Source of the DNA: Nitratireductor thuwali
GTDB taxonomy: Bacteria > Pseudomonadota > Alphaproteobacteria > Rhizobiales > Rhizobiaceae
Assembly (NCBI RefSeq): GCF_036621415.1
Contig: NZ_CP030941.1
Coordinates: 2,540,001-2,604,000 of the forward strand
Length of the DNA stretch: 64,000 bases
Reading direction: 5' to 3'
In this document: one piece after another, positions 1-8,769 of the stretch
Layout of the letters: the number at the start of each line of letters is the position of its first letter
How positions within the stretch are numbered: the stretch's first letter is position 1
The notes under the pieces: model-generated
The model's input: the letters and a program-made list of their open reading frames with translations, nothing else
Databases searched by the model: none
Told to the model about the DNA's origin: nothing
Position numbers and translations under genes: made by a program

Positions 1-164
1 CTTGGAGAGGGAACTCCCCTTGATGGAATTGGAGCAATAAAATTTCACTCTGGGCGAATATTGTTTCGCCGCGCCGGGAGCCAAGGGCACGCGTTTTGCC
101 GCGTTCATGCGGGGTTCGGGCGGTTCCGTCCGGCCTGAAAAATGTTTAGGGACAGGAGGAAGAA

Positions 165-719
165 ATGGACGATAGCTGGGTCGACGAGGTTCTGGCCTTC
201 TGGTTTGAGGAACTGGAGCCGAAGGACTGGTTCGAAGGCAGCGATGCGCTGGACGACACTATACGCACGCGCTTCGGTGCGCTGCACGAGCGGCTGGCGG
301 GCGGCCAGGTGCCGCCCGAGGTGATGGAGGAGCCGCGCACCGCGCTTGCCGCTGTGATCGTGCTCGATCAATTCTCCCGGAACATTCATCGGCGCAGCGC
401 CAGGGCTTTTGCCGCCGACGACATGGCCCTGCGCATAGCCCGCAACGCGGTCGACAAGAAATTTGACGACGACATGACGCCGGAGGAAAGACAGTTTCTC
501 TACATGCCGTTCCAGCACTCGGAGATTTCGGCCGATCAGGAACATTCCGTGATGCTCTTCAAGAGCCTCGGCGACGAGGAGGCCATCAAATACGCGGTCG
601 AGCACCGCGACATCATCGAGAAGTTCGGCCGTTTCCCGCATCGCAACCGGGCGCTGGGGCGCGAAAGCACGCGGGAGGAGATCGCCTTTCTCGAGGGCCA
701 TGTCGGCTTTGGACAATAG
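165..719 (+). CDS. DUF924 family protein
   Basis: The 184-residue product has the DUF924 pattern: an N-terminal stretch of the kind VLAFWFEELEPKDWF, then LDQFSRNIHR, then PFQHSE and a closing FGRFPHRN segment. The family is widespread in proteobacteria and alpha-helical (TPR-like in solved members). No enzymatic role is established, so I give none. The ATG follows a strong AGGAGGAAG ribosome site at about 154-162, which fixes the start. It stands alone: the next gene (fadD-like) begins about 215 bases later with its own ribosome site. Length is normal for the family and nothing is missing. The family assignment is from recognised motifs; function is unknown. Confidence 0.85.
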   Translation: MDDSWVDEVLAFWFEELEPKDWFEGSDALDDTIRTRFGALHERLAGGQVPPEVMEEPRTALAAVIVLDQFSRNIHRRSARAFAADDMALRIARNAVDKKFDDDMTPEERQFLYMPFQHSEISADQEHSVMLFKSLGDEEAIKYAVEHRDIIEKFGRFPHRNRALGRESTREEIAFLEGHVGFGQ

Positions 720-934
720 CTGCTCCTCGGCACCGGAAGGCGATGCTGGCGCCCAATCCTGCCGGTCGCCGCTTCCACCGATTGCCCTTGCTAGAGGGCA
801 TGGGCTGGAAATACACTGCCGTGAAAGTTGCGGTACGACGGCCTGCGCACCCTTGGCAAAGATAGGATGTAGCGCGGCCCAGAAAATTGACGTAAACGTG
901 AACGTTAGACTGCCAGGCATTCAGGGAGGAAGAT

Positions 935-3031
935 TTGGCGAACTCAAGCGGCACGGCTGAAAAAGGCGCAAAGCGCAACACTAGGGCGAGCGGCGCCTCC
1001 AAGACGGGCACCACCCGCGCCGGCGCGGCGGAAACCAAGCCAAAGGCAGCGGCGAAGTCCGCCAAACCAGCTGGTAGCAAGACCACGGCGAAGCCTGCGG
1101 CAAGCAAGACGACGGCCAAGCCCGCTGCGGGCAAAGCGGCTGCGGGCAAAGCGGCGGCGAAGCCGGCCGCCAGCAAGCCGGCGGCGAAATCTGCCGCTAC
1201 TGGGAGCAAGACAACAGCGGCCGCCGCCAAGCCGGCGGCGAAATCTGCGGCAGGCAAGACAGCGGCAAAGCCGGCTGCCGGCAAAGCCGCCGGCAAGGCG
1301 GGCTCTGGCGCCGCGGCGAAAAAGCCGGCCACCGCCAAGCGCGCTGCGGCGGGCAAGGCTGGCGCTGCCGAAAAGCGTATCTGGCTGAAGAGCTATCCTT
1401 CCGTGGTTCCCGCCGAAATCGGCCCCTTCGAGCACAAGTCGCTCGGCTCGATGATGGTGGAATCGTGCCGCAAATATGCAGACCGCCCGGCCTTCACCTG
1501 CATGGGCAAAACGCTCAGCTTTTCCGAGCTGGAGAAGGCTTCCATAGATTTCGGCGCCTATCTCCAGTCGCTGGGCCTGAAGAAGGGCGCCCGCGTTGCG
1601 ATCATGATGCCCAATGTCCTGCAATACCCGGTGGTCATGATGGCCATCCTGCGGGCCGGCTACGTGGTGGTGAACGTGAATCCGCTTTATACGCCGCGCG
1701 AGCTGGAGCACCAGCTCAAGGATTCCGGCGCCGAAGCCATCATCATCCTGGAGAATTTCGCCAAGACGCTGCAGACGGCCATCGATAAGACACCCGTCAA
1801 ACATGTCGTCGTGGCCACGATGGGCGACATGATGGGGCTCAAGGGCCATATCGTGAATTTCGTCGTGCGCAGGGTGAAGAAGCTTGTGCCTGCCTGGTCG
1901 CTGCCTGATCACGTGCCGTTCAAGACGGCGATGAAGAAGGGCGCCGCCGCCACCTTCAAGCCGGCCGACAACGAGCTCGATGACGTTGCCTTCCTCCAGT
2001 ATACCGGCGGGACGACCGGCGTATCGAAAGGCGCGACGCTGCTGCACCGCAACGTCATGGCCAATGTCATGCAGAACGAATTGTGGTTGGAGACCGCCTA
2101 TATCAAGAAGCCGCGCCCGGAACGCTCCATCTATATCTGCGCCCTGCCGCTCTATCACATCTACGCGCTGACGGTGAACGCGCTGATGGGCGTCAAGCTC
2201 GGCGCGCAGAATGTGCTGATACCGAACCCGCGCGACATACCGGGCTTCGTGAAGGAGTTGAAGAATTACGAATTCAATGTCTTCCCGGGCTTGAACACGC
2301 TCTTCAACGCGCTGCTCAACAACGAGGATTTCCAGAAGCTCGATTTCAGCAAACTGAAGCTGACCTTCGGCGGCGGCATGGCCGTGCAGCGCGCGGTGGC
2401 CGAGCGCTGGAAGAAGCTGACCGGCTGCATGATCGCCGAGGGCTACGGGCTGTCGGAGACGTCGCCGGTGGCGACGGCCAACCGCTTCGACAATGAGGAA
2501 TTCACCGGCACCATCGGCCTGCCTCTTCCTTCCACCGACATCGCGATCCGCGACGAGAACGGCAAGGATGTGAAGCAGGGGGAGGTCGGTGAAATCTGCA
2601 TTCGCGGTCCGCAGGTCATGGCCGGCTACTGGAACTTGCCCAAGGAAACCGAAAAGGCCATGTCCAAGGATGGCTTCTTCAGATCCGGCGACATGGGCGT
2701 GATGGACGAGAACGGCTATGTGAAGATCGTTGACCGCAAGAAGGACATGATCCTGGTTTCCGGCTTCAACGTCTATCCGACCGAGATCGAGGACGTCATC
2801 TCCCAGCATCCGGGGGTCCTCGAAGTGGCTGCGGTCGGCGTGCCCGACGAACATTCGGGGGAAGTGCCGAAAGTCTTCGTCGTGCGCAAGGACGACAAGC
2901 TGAGCGAGAAGGAAGTCATCGACTTCTGCCGCGACAAGCTCACCGGCTATAAGCGGCCAAAGCATGTCGAGTTCCGCGACGAGCTGCCGAAGTCGAATGT
3001 GGGAAAGATTTTGCGGCGTGAGCTGCGGTGA
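935..3031 (+). CDS. fadD: Long-chain acyl-CoA ligase with Ala/Lys-rich N-terminal tail
   Basis: This is an ATP-dependent acyl-CoA synthetase (AMP-forming), activating fatty acids to acyl-CoA for beta-oxidation or lipid synthesis. The core, from about residue 150 to 698, shows the AMP-binding signature YTGGTTGVSKGATLLH (near residue 355), GYGLSETSP, and the C-terminal hinge VDRKKDMILVSGFNVYPTEIE, ending in a lysine-containing KSNVGKILRREL. The first 145 or so residues are extra relative to ordinary FadD (about 550-570 residues) and consist almost wholly of Ala, Lys, Pro, Ser and Thr in AAKPA-type repeats. This resembles histone H1-like or phasin PhaF tails. The TTG start at 935 is preceded by GGGAGGA at 924-930, so the tail is probably translated. 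Convergent with the usp gene downstream. Confidence 0.9.
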   Translation: MANSSGTAEKGAKRNTRASGASKTGTTRAGAAETKPKAAAKSAKPAGSKTTAKPAASKTTAKPAAGKAAAGKAAAKPAASKPAAKSAATGSKTTAAAAKPAAKSAAGKTAAKPAAGKAAGKAGSGAAAKKPATAKRAAAGKAGAAEKRIWLKSYPSVVPAEIGPFEHKSLGSMMVESCRKYADRPAFTCMGKTLSFSELEKASIDFGAYLQSLGLKKGARVAIMMPNVLQYPVVMMAILRAGYVVVNVNPLYTPRELEHQLKDSGAEAIIILENFAKTLQTAIDKTPVKHVVVATMGDMMGLKGHIVNFVVRRVKKLVPAWSLPDHVPFKTAMKKGAAATFKPADNELDDVAFLQYTGGTTGVSKGATLLHRNVMANVMQNELWLETAYIKKPRPERSIYICALPLYHIYALTVNALMGVKLGAQNVLIPNPRDIPGFVKELKNYEFNVFPGLNTLFNALLNNEDFQKLDFSKLKLTFGGGMAVQRAVAERWKKLTGCMIAEGYGLSETSPVATANRFDNEEFTGTIGLPLPSTDIAIRDENGKDVKQGEVGEICIRGPQVMAGYWNLPKETEKAMSKDGFFRSGDMGVMDENGYVKIVDRKKDMILVSGFNVYPTEIEDVISQHPGVLEVAAVGVPDEHSGEVPKVFVVRKDDKLSEKEVIDFCRDKLTGYKRPKHVEFRDELPKSNVGKILRRELR
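1124..1248 (+). repeat. Short direct repeats inside the Ala/Lys tail of the acyl-CoA ligase gene
   Basis: A 15-base unit GCTGCGGGCAAAGCG occurs twice in tandem at 1124-1138 and 1139-1153. A 20-base unit AAGCCGGCGGCGAAATCTGC occurs at 1175-1194 and again at 1229-1248. All copies are in frame and encode Ala/Lys/Pro repeats, so slippage or recombination would change tail length without breaking the reading frame. Confidence 0.8.
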
Positions 3032-3050
3032 GCTGTCGGTTCGTCGATGA

Positions 3051-3090
3051 CGAGAGGGGCGGTTCCGCCGCCGCCTCTCGTTCTATTTGC
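3051..3090. terminator. Shared hairpin terminator between converging fadD and usp genes
   Basis: CGAGAGG at 3051-3057 pairs with CCTCTCG at 3074-3080. An inner GGCGG/CCGCC stem is also possible, and a T-rich stretch TTCTATTT follows. It lies in the 100-base gap between two converging genes, where a bidirectional terminator is expected. Confidence 0.5.
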
Positions 3091-3131
3091 GTTCGGTGGC
3101 CGCTCTGGCCCCGACTTGGACTCACTTCGAT

Positions 3132-3569
3132 CTAGACGACCATCACCGGACACTCAGCGAGGCTCGTCACCTTGTGGGAGACGCTGCCGAGCAGGTATCC
3201 TTCCAGGTCGCCAAGACCGCGGCTGCCCAGCACGATCAGGTCGATCTCCCGTTCCTTTGAGAACTTGACGATCGTGCGCGCCGGTTGCCCGGACTTGACG
3301 AAGGCGCGGGGAGCCTCCGCGCCATGTTCCAGCGCGAACTTCTTGGCCTCGTCCGCGACCTCCTTGGCATGACCCCGCAACACATTGTCGAGGTTCTCCG
3401 GCTCAGTGGGCCGCACCATCGACATAGAGGCTTCAAGCAGGCTGTGATGCCGGAAGACGGTGAGCAGCATCAGCTCCGCCTTCGTCATCTTGTGCAGGTC
3501 GATGGCCATCTTGAGCGCCTTCAGCGCGCCCTCGGAGCCATCGACAGGTACGAGTATGCGTTTGAACAT
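3132..3569 (-). CDS. Universal stress protein (UspA family), last gene of the TRAP operon
   Basis: The 145-residue product begins MFKRILVPVDGSEGALKAL, the typical Usp beta1-alpha1 with the ATP-contacting Asp. It ends with the nucleotide-binding loop IVLGSRGLGDLEGYLLGSVS followed by CPVMVV, matching G-x2-G-x9-G-(S/T). It therefore should bind ATP. The start is the ATG at 3569; longer upstream frames lack Usp similarity. It lies 10 bases after dctM on the same strand, so it is very probably cotranscribed with dctPQM. In Halomonas elongata the Usp protein TeaD is encoded with the ectoine TRAP transporter TeaABC and down-regulates its activity. A similar modulatory role here is inference from gene order. 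Confidence 0.9.
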   Translation of the reverse strand: MFKRILVPVDGSEGALKALKMAIDLHKMTKAELMLLTVFRHHSLLEASMSMVRPTEPENLDNVLRGHAKEVADEAKKFALEHGAEAPRAFVKSGQPARTIVKFSKEREIDLIVLGSRGLGDLEGYLLGSVSHKVTSLAECPVMVV

Positions 3570-3579
3570 GAATGCGCCT

Positions 3580-4863
3580 CTATCTAAACGCCAGATCTCG
3601 CAGGAACAGGGCGATCTGCGGGAAGAAGATGAGCGCGGCCGAAACGCCCAGCAGGATGACGATGAAAGGCGGCGTGCCGCGCACCACCTCAATGTACGGC
3701 CGCTTGAACACGGCAATGGCCGTGAATATGTCGCAGCCAAAGGGCGGCGTGGCCGAGCCGATCGCGACCTGCAGGGTGATGATGGTGCCCACAAGCACTG
3801 GATCGAGCCCGACATTTTCGACCACCGGTGCGAATATCGGCACGAGTATGAGGATCACCACGATCGGATCTACGAACATGCAGCCGATGAAGAAGGCAAT
3901 CGAGATCACCACCAGGACTCCGATCTGGCCCATCTGGTCGATGCCGATGCCGGAGAGAATCTGGTGCGGAATCTGGGCGAAGGAAATAACCCACGAGAAC
4001 GCCGCGCCAGCGGCGATCAGGATGAATACGACGGCGGTGATCAGTCCGGTGGATTTGGCGGTGTTGTAAAGGCCGCGCAGGTCGAGCTCGCGGAAGACCA
4101 CCATCTCGAGGAAGACGGCATAGAGCACGCACGCCGCTGCCGCTTCCGTGGGGCTGAAAATGCCGCCATAGATGCCGCCGATGATAATGACGGGAAAGCC
4201 GAGCGGCCAGAGCGCCTTGCGCATTGCCGTCAGCCTCTGGCCCCACGGGACCTTCTCTTCGGTCGGCACCTTGTTGCGCACGGCATAGATCCAGGAATAG
4301 ATCGAGAAGAGCAGCAGGATCAGAAGGCCTGGGCCAACGCCGGCGATGAAGAGTTCCGAGATCGAGGTATTGGACACCACACCATAGATGATCATGCCGA
4401 TGGACGGCGGGATCAGGAAGGCGATGTCGGAAGAGTTGACGATCAGCGCGAGAACGAAGCTGTCATTGTAGCCGGCCTTGAGCATGCGCGGGCGCAAAGG
4501 CGAGCCGACGGCCACGACCGTTGCCTGGGTCGACCCGGATACCGCGCCGAACATCGTGCAGGCGGCGGCGGTGGAGATGGCCAGGCCGCCCCGCAAATGC
4601 CCGACAAAGGACATGACCATGTCGATGAGGCGGCCGGCCGACTGGCCGCGTGTCATGATGTCGGCGGCGAATATGAACATGGGCACGGCGATCAGCGAGG
4701 CGGGGCGTATGCCGGCCATCATTTGCTGCACCATGGTCTCAAGTTGGCCGAGACCGCCGAAGAGGGTGTAGAAGCCGATGAAGGCGCCGATGATGAGCGG
4801 GATCATCATCGGGAACCCGAACAGCAGCAGCACGATCATCGTGGAGAAAATTGCAACGGCCAT
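3580..4863 (-). CDS. dctM: TRAP transporter large permease (DctM family)
   Basis: This 427-residue protein is the 12-TM large membrane subunit of a tripartite ATP-independent periplasmic transporter, the sodium- or proton-coupled substrate channel. Visible features are the hydrophobic helices throughout, the family segment IPMFIFAADIMTRGQSAGRLIDM, the PPSIGMIIYGVVSNTSISELFIAGVGPG loop, and near the C-terminus TPPFGCDIFTA, which is characteristic of DctM. ATG start at 4863, 9 bases after the dctQ stop. The length is normal (about 425). The substrate is not decided by this subunit; it depends on the binding protein dctP two genes upstream. Confidence 0.95.
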   Translation of the reverse strand: MAVAIFSTMIVLLLFGFPMMIPLIIGAFIGFYTLFGGLGQLETMVQQMMAGIRPASLIAVPMFIFAADIMTRGQSAGRLIDMVMSFVGHLRGGLAISTAAACTMFGAVSGSTQATVVAVGSPLRPRMLKAGYNDSFVLALIVNSSDIAFLIPPSIGMIIYGVVSNTSISELFIAGVGPGLLILLLFSIYSWIYAVRNKVPTEEKVPWGQRLTAMRKALWPLGFPVIIIGGIYGGIFSPTEAAAACVLYAVFLEMVVFRELDLRGLYNTAKSTGLITAVVFILIAAGAAFSWVISFAQIPHQILSGIGIDQMGQIGVLVVISIAFFIGCMFVDPIVVILILVPIFAPVVENVGLDPVLVGTIITLQVAIGSATPPFGCDIFTAIAVFKRPYIEVVRGTPPFIVILLGVSAALIFFPQIALFLRDLAFR

Positions 4864-4872
4864 GGTGCGCCC

Positions 4873-5502
4873 TCAGACCTCGATCTCGTCGTCGTCATAC
4901 CCCTCGAGCACGTTGGTCGAGAGATAGATGTCCTTTTCCAGCATGTTCTTGATGGCGGTCAGGATGTATTGGAGGCCGGTCATGAAGAAGCCGACTGGAG
5001 CCCACACATAGATCAGCCAGACCGGGATCTGCAGGGAGGGCAGAACGCGCCCGCGACCGTAGAGCGTCATGATATACTGCGTCGAATACCAGGCGAGGCC
5101 CAGCATGAAGACCGCGGTAACGAGCGTAATCCCGATCATCAGCGGCTTACGGGCGCTGCTTGGCATGGCATCATAGATGGCCGACATGCGGATATGGCGC
5201 CCGTGGCGCGCCGCATAGCTGATGCCGGCGAAGGTTATCAGAATGACGAGAACGCGGTTGAGCTCTTCGGAGAAGAATATGCTACTCTGGAACACGAAAC
5301 GACCGATGACGTTGGAAATCGTGTTGATAGCCATGAGAAGCACGCCGGTCGCCAAAAGAATGGATTCGAGCCTGCTGATGCCCATATCGATGGAGCCAAG
5401 GATCCCGGGCAGTTCCGACCGGTAATCATCGGTCTGGATGTCGTCGACGGAGGTCGTATCGGTCTGTGACTGCGGTTGAGACTCGTGATGCTGTTTCGGC
5501 AA
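4873..5502 (-). CDS. dctQ: TRAP transporter small permease (DctQ family)
   Basis: This is the 4-TM small subunit of the TRAP system; it forms the membrane complex with DctM. Four hydrophobic helices are visible from about residue 45 on ([78 protein letters not shown]). The RHGRHIRM stretch between helices 2 and 3 is the usual conserved region. The product ends in an acidic GYDDDEIEV tail. The listed start is a TTG at 5502 without a convincing ribosome site. The first 35-40 polar residues may not all be translated, and an internal ATG (MGISRLES) is an alternative. Confidence 0.88.
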   Translation of the reverse strand: MPKQHHESQPQSQTDTTSVDDIQTDDYRSELPGILGSIDMGISRLESILLATGVLLMAINTISNVIGRFVFQSSIFFSEELNRVLVILITFAGISYAARHGRHIRMSAIYDAMPSSARKPLMIGITLVTAVFMLGLAWYSTQYIMTLYGRGRVLPSLQIPVWLIYVWAPVGFFMTGLQYILTAIKNMLEKDIYLSTNVLEGYDDDEIEV

Positions 5503-5531
5503 CGGCGTTATCCCGCAAATGATTGAAGTGA

Positions 5532-5560
5532 ATGAGGCGGGCGCAATGCGCCCGCCTCAT
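5532..5560. terminator. Perfect 13-bp stem-loop between dctP and dctQ
   Basis: The left arm ATGAGGCGGGCGC (5532-5544), 3-base loop AAT and right arm GCGCCCGCCTCAT (5548-5560) form a perfect hairpin in the 62-base gap after the dctP stop. No run of T follows on the minus strand. It is more likely an mRNA-stabilising or partial-termination element that keeps binding-protein expression above the permeases than a full terminator. Confidence 0.65.
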
Positions 5561-5564
5561 GGTC

Positions 5565-6584
5565 TTAGTTGGTGACCTGGTTCAGGTCTTCCTTCATCTG
5601 GTCGAGAATCTCCTTGCCGCTCTCGCCGGTCATCTCGATAAAGGCTTCCTCAACGGTAGCTGCAGCATCCTTGAACGGCTGGCGCTCCTCCTCGGAGAGG
5701 ATGTTGATGGTCATCTCCGGCTTGGCTTCCTTGATCTTCTCGATCGACTCCTCGTGAAGACCCTGCTGGTACTCGAGAATATGTTCGAAAGCGACGTCGA
5801 TGGCGCTCTCGATCATCAACTGGTCCTCGTCCGGCAGACCGTCGAAGAAGTCCTTGTTGGCCATTACCGCCGTGGTGAAGTTGTTGTGGCCGGCACAGGT
5901 GATGTAATCCGTCACCTCGTACATCTTGGTCGACTCGATGAAGAACATCGGGTTTTCCTGCCCCTGGATGATGTTCGTCTGCAGGCCGCCATAGACCTCA
6001 CCCCACGGAAGCGGGGTCGGTGTCGCGCCGAATGCCTGGTAGCTTTCCACCAGCAGCGGATTGGTCATCACGCGGAACTTCACCTCGTTGAGGTCTTCCG
6101 GAGACGTCACCGGCTCCTTCGTCGTCATGCAGACTTCGCCTTCCGGGAACATCGTCAGAAGCTCGAGCCCCTGATCGGCGTAGAGTTCCGGAAACATCTC
6201 GTTGACGGCAACCGAAGTGCGGAAGAATTCAAACAGATCCTCTTCGTCCTGTGGCAGCAGATAGGGCACGAAGAAAACCTGAGCTTCGGGGATCAGCGAG
6301 CCGGTGAAGCCGGGGGATTGGTCCACGAACTGCAGGATTCCCGATTGTGCCTGCTCCATGATGTCGGCGGATTCGCCGAGCGTGCCGTAAGGGAAAAGCT
6401 GGACCGTGTGATCCGAGTTCGCCTCGACTTCCTCCTTGAACTTCTGGGCGAACACGCCCTGCACTTCGTCGAGCGCTTCTTCGAAGGCATAGCGCCAGGT
6501 TTCCGCGGAAGCACTCGTCATGCTCGCGGCCAAAACCGCAGCACCGGCGATGCCTGTCAGCAAATAGGATTTGAGTGAAGTCAT
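5565..6584 (-). CDS. dctP: TRAP transporter substrate-binding protein (DctP family)
   Basis: This is the periplasmic receptor of the TRAP system. The 339-residue product starts with a signal peptide (MTSLKSYLLTGIAGAAVLA, cleavage likely after ASA). The mature part shows the DctP fold: EVQGVFAQKFKEEVE, QLFPYGTLGESADIMEQAQ, and LPWGEVYGGLQTNIIQGQENP, followed by NNFTTAVMANKDFFDGL. The ATG at 6584 is chosen because AGGAGAG lies just upstream and the signal peptide begins there. The family binds mostly C4-dicarboxylates, sugar acids, ectoines or other carboxylates; I cannot predict the ligand. It is the first gene of dctPQM-usp. Confidence 0.93.
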   Translation of the reverse strand: MTSLKSYLLTGIAGAAVLAASMTSASAETWRYAFEEALDEVQGVFAQKFKEEVEANSDHTVQLFPYGTLGESADIMEQAQSGILQFVDQSPGFTGSLIPEAQVFFVPYLLPQDEEDLFEFFRTSVAVNEMFPELYADQGLELLTMFPEGEVCMTTKEPVTSPEDLNEVKFRVMTNPLLVESYQAFGATPTPLPWGEVYGGLQTNIIQGQENPMFFIESTKMYEVTDYITCAGHNNFTTAVMANKDFFDGLPDEDQLMIESAIDVAFEHILEYQQGLHEESIEKIKEAKPEMTINILSEEERQPFKDAAATVEEAFIEMTGESGKEILDQMKEDLNQVTN

Positions 6585-7072
6585 TCTGCTCTCCTCTGTT
6601 GGTTGTACGTCGCGTTGTTGCTTTATCCGATGACATAGGGCGAAACGGCCCCGGCACCAGCCAGGGCAAGCGCATTCGCAAATGCGGACGGAAAGCGCCG
6701 TCCGCTGCACCGGCTAACTGGCGGGGAGCCAGCCCGGGACTGTCGCATAGCCCGGTGTTCGCACCGACATACGGCTGCGCTCCCGTCCAGAATTGCGGCG
6801 GCGCGGACCATAGGCAGTGCGTGTCTCATCGACAGGAACGGGATTCGCCACCACCCGCCATACGGGTGCGGAAGCCATCTTGCGCGGCGCCCGCGCAATC
6901 GCTTTCCTGATACGAATTCCCGGTGCGGCCAAGCGCCCCTCCTGGTCCCTGCCGTCCAAATTTCCCCGCTAAACGTGAAACACTGCTTCCCTTGTGTCAA
7001 ATCGATTATGTACAGGTAGGCGCGACTTCAGGCGCCGCCATCGCGTCAAACGATGAACGAATACGCGCAAAA
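6585..7072. other. Gap between dctP and the opp operon end; no gene seen
   Basis: About 490 bases carry no convincing coding frame. Short open frames here have no recognisable protein features. A TTGACA hexamer on the minus strand (TGTCAA at about 6995-7000) could be a -35 element for dctP, but no good -10 sits at the right spacing. The promoter of dctPQM must lie in this stretch. Confidence 0.5.
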
Positions 7073-7096
7073 GCCGGGAGAATCGCACCTCCCGGC
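7073..7096 (-). terminator. Rho-independent terminator of the opp operon
   Basis: GCCGGGAG (7073-7080) and CTCCCGGC (7089-7096) form an 8-bp GC-rich stem with an 8-base loop. On the minus strand it is followed by TTTT. It lies 35 bases past the stop of the last opp gene; on the plus strand GCCTTTTC also follows, so it may work in both directions. Confidence 0.7.
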
Positions 7097-7130
7097 GCCT
7101 TTTCCCGGCCTTTGAAAATGCGGCAGAATA

Positions 7131-8768
7131 TCAGGCGCGCGCCGTCGCCTGGCGCTCCAGAACCGTCTTGAGGTTGAACGCCGCTTCCATCAGTTCCCGG
7201 GTGTAGGCGCTGCCGGGACTGTCGAACACCGCATCGGTGGGGCCCTCCTCCACCACCTGACCGGTCTTCATCACGATGGTATAGTCGGCCAGCGCCTTCA
7301 CCACCGCCAGGTCGTGACTGATGAAGATGAAGGAAAGGCCGTGACGCTCCTGGATGTCGCGCAACAGCGTGATGATCTGCTTCTGGACCGATCTGTCGAG
7401 CGCCGAGGTCGGTTCGTCGAGGACGATGACCGTCGGCTTGAGGATGACGGCGCGGGCAATGGCTATGCGCTGGCGCTGCCCGCCGGAAAACTCGTGCGGA
7501 AAGCGGTTGCGCGTCGCCGGATCGAGGCCCACTTCCTCCAGCGATCTGACCGCCGCCTTCTCGCGCTCCTTCTGGCTCATCCAGGGCTCGTGGACGAGCA
7601 GTCCCTCGGTGATGATCTCGCCCACCGTCATACGCGGGCTCAAGCTGCCATAGGGGTCCTGGAACACCATCTGTAGATTGCGGCGATAAGGGCGCATTGC
7701 CGCCCGGTCGAAGCCGTGGATCGGCGTTCCCTGATAGACGACGCGGCCTTCCGAAGGCAGCAATTGCAGTATGGCCCGCCCCAGCGTCGACTTGCCTGAG
7801 CCCGATTCGCCCACGATGCCTATCGTCTGGCCCTTGCGCAGCGTCAGGCTGACTTCCTGCACGGCCTTCAGCTCAAAGCCGCTCGAGAAGAACCCGCCTT
7901 TTTGCCCGAAGGTGACGGAAAGCTTCATGGCGTCGAGCAGGATGGGCGCGCCGTCCGGCACCGGCGGCTTGTGCCCCTCCGGCTCGGCCGCCAGCAGCAT
8001 CTTCGTGTAGTCCTCTGCCGGCCGCTGGAAAATGTCCTCGGTGGCGCCCTCCTCGACCACCAGGCCCTGCCGCATGACATAGACACGGTCCGCGAATGCC
8101 TCGACGATGGTCAGATCGTGGGTGATGAACAGGATGGCCATGCCCAGCTTCTGCTGGAGTTCGGCCAAAAGCCCGAGAATCTCGGCCTGGATCGTGACGT
8201 CGAGCGCCGTTGTCGGCTCGTCGGCGATCAGGAGATCGGGATCGTTGGCGAGCGCCATGGCGATCATCACGCGCTGCCTCTGTCCGCCCGAAAGCTCATG
8301 CGGATAGGATTTCAGGCGCCGTTCGGGGTCGGGTATATGCACCAGCTTCAAAAGTTCCAGCGCCCGCTTGCGCGCCTCGCCGGCCGACATGCCGCCATGG
8401 ACGCGCAGCGGCTCGGAGATCTGCCGCTCGATCGTGTAGAGCGGGTCGAGCGAGGTCATCGGCTCCTGAAAGATCATGGTGATCTTCGCGCCGCGAATGC
8501 GGTTCAGCTTCCGCCGCGGCAGTCCGATCAGTTCCTGTCCGCGATAGGTGACGGAGCCGGTCGCACGGCCGTTGGAGGCGAGGAGGCCCATGGCGGCCAT
8601 CATGACCTGGCTCTTGCCCGAGCCGGATTCGCCCACCACGGCCACGGTCTCGCCAGCGCTGACCTGCATGTCGATCCCGCGGACCGCTTCAACCACGCCG
8701 TCGGGCGTGTCGAAGGAGACGCGGATGCCGCGGATGTCGAAGATCGTCTCGGCTTTGTCGTTCTTCAT
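7131..8768 (-). CDS. oppDF: Oligopeptide ABC transporter, fused double ATPase (OppD-OppF type)
   Basis: The 545-residue protein contains two complete ABC ATPase domains. The first has Walker [10 protein letters not shown], signature LSGGQRQRV and Walker B LLIADEPT. The second has [18 protein letters not shown] and [12 protein letters not shown]. Each half also carries the oligopeptide-transporter C-terminal piece after the D-loop, so one polypeptide supplies both ATPase sites, as in YejF and GsiA. The start is the ATG at 8768 ([14 protein letters not shown]), one base after the oppC stop; the longer upstream frame lies inside oppC. It is the last gene of the oppABC-DF operon and a terminator hairpin follows. 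Confidence 0.95.
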   Translation of the reverse strand: MKNDKAETIFDIRGIRVSFDTPDGVVEAVRGIDMQVSAGETVAVVGESGSGKSQVMMAAMGLLASNGRATGSVTYRGQELIGLPRRKLNRIRGAKITMIFQEPMTSLDPLYTIERQISEPLRVHGGMSAGEARKRALELLKLVHIPDPERRLKSYPHELSGGQRQRVMIAMALANDPDLLIADEPTTALDVTIQAEILGLLAELQQKLGMAILFITHDLTIVEAFADRVYVMRQGLVVEEGATEDIFQRPAEDYTKMLLAAEPEGHKPPVPDGAPILLDAMKLSVTFGQKGGFFSSGFELKAVQEVSLTLRKGQTIGIVGESGSGKSTLGRAILQLLPSEGRVVYQGTPIHGFDRAAMRPYRRNLQMVFQDPYGSLSPRMTVGEIITEGLLVHEPWMSQKEREKAAVRSLEEVGLDPATRNRFPHEFSGGQRQRIAIARAVILKPTVIVLDEPTSALDRSVQKQIITLLRDIQERHGLSFIFISHDLAVVKALADYTIVMKTGQVVEEGPTDAVFDSPGSAYTRELMEAAFNLKTVLERQATARA

Positions 8769-8769
8769 C

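Noticed and set aside
1..40. Possible 3' end of a gene (frame 2, ending LERELPLMELEQ before TAA)
   Set aside because: Only 12 codons are visible, which is too little to support a feature; it could be chance.
3460..5469. A 669-residue open frame on the plus strand opposite dctM/dctQ
   Set aside because: It is rich in Asp, His, Gln and Arg, has no membrane or domain signal, and lies antisense to well-supported TRAP genes. High-GC DNA often keeps such frames open.
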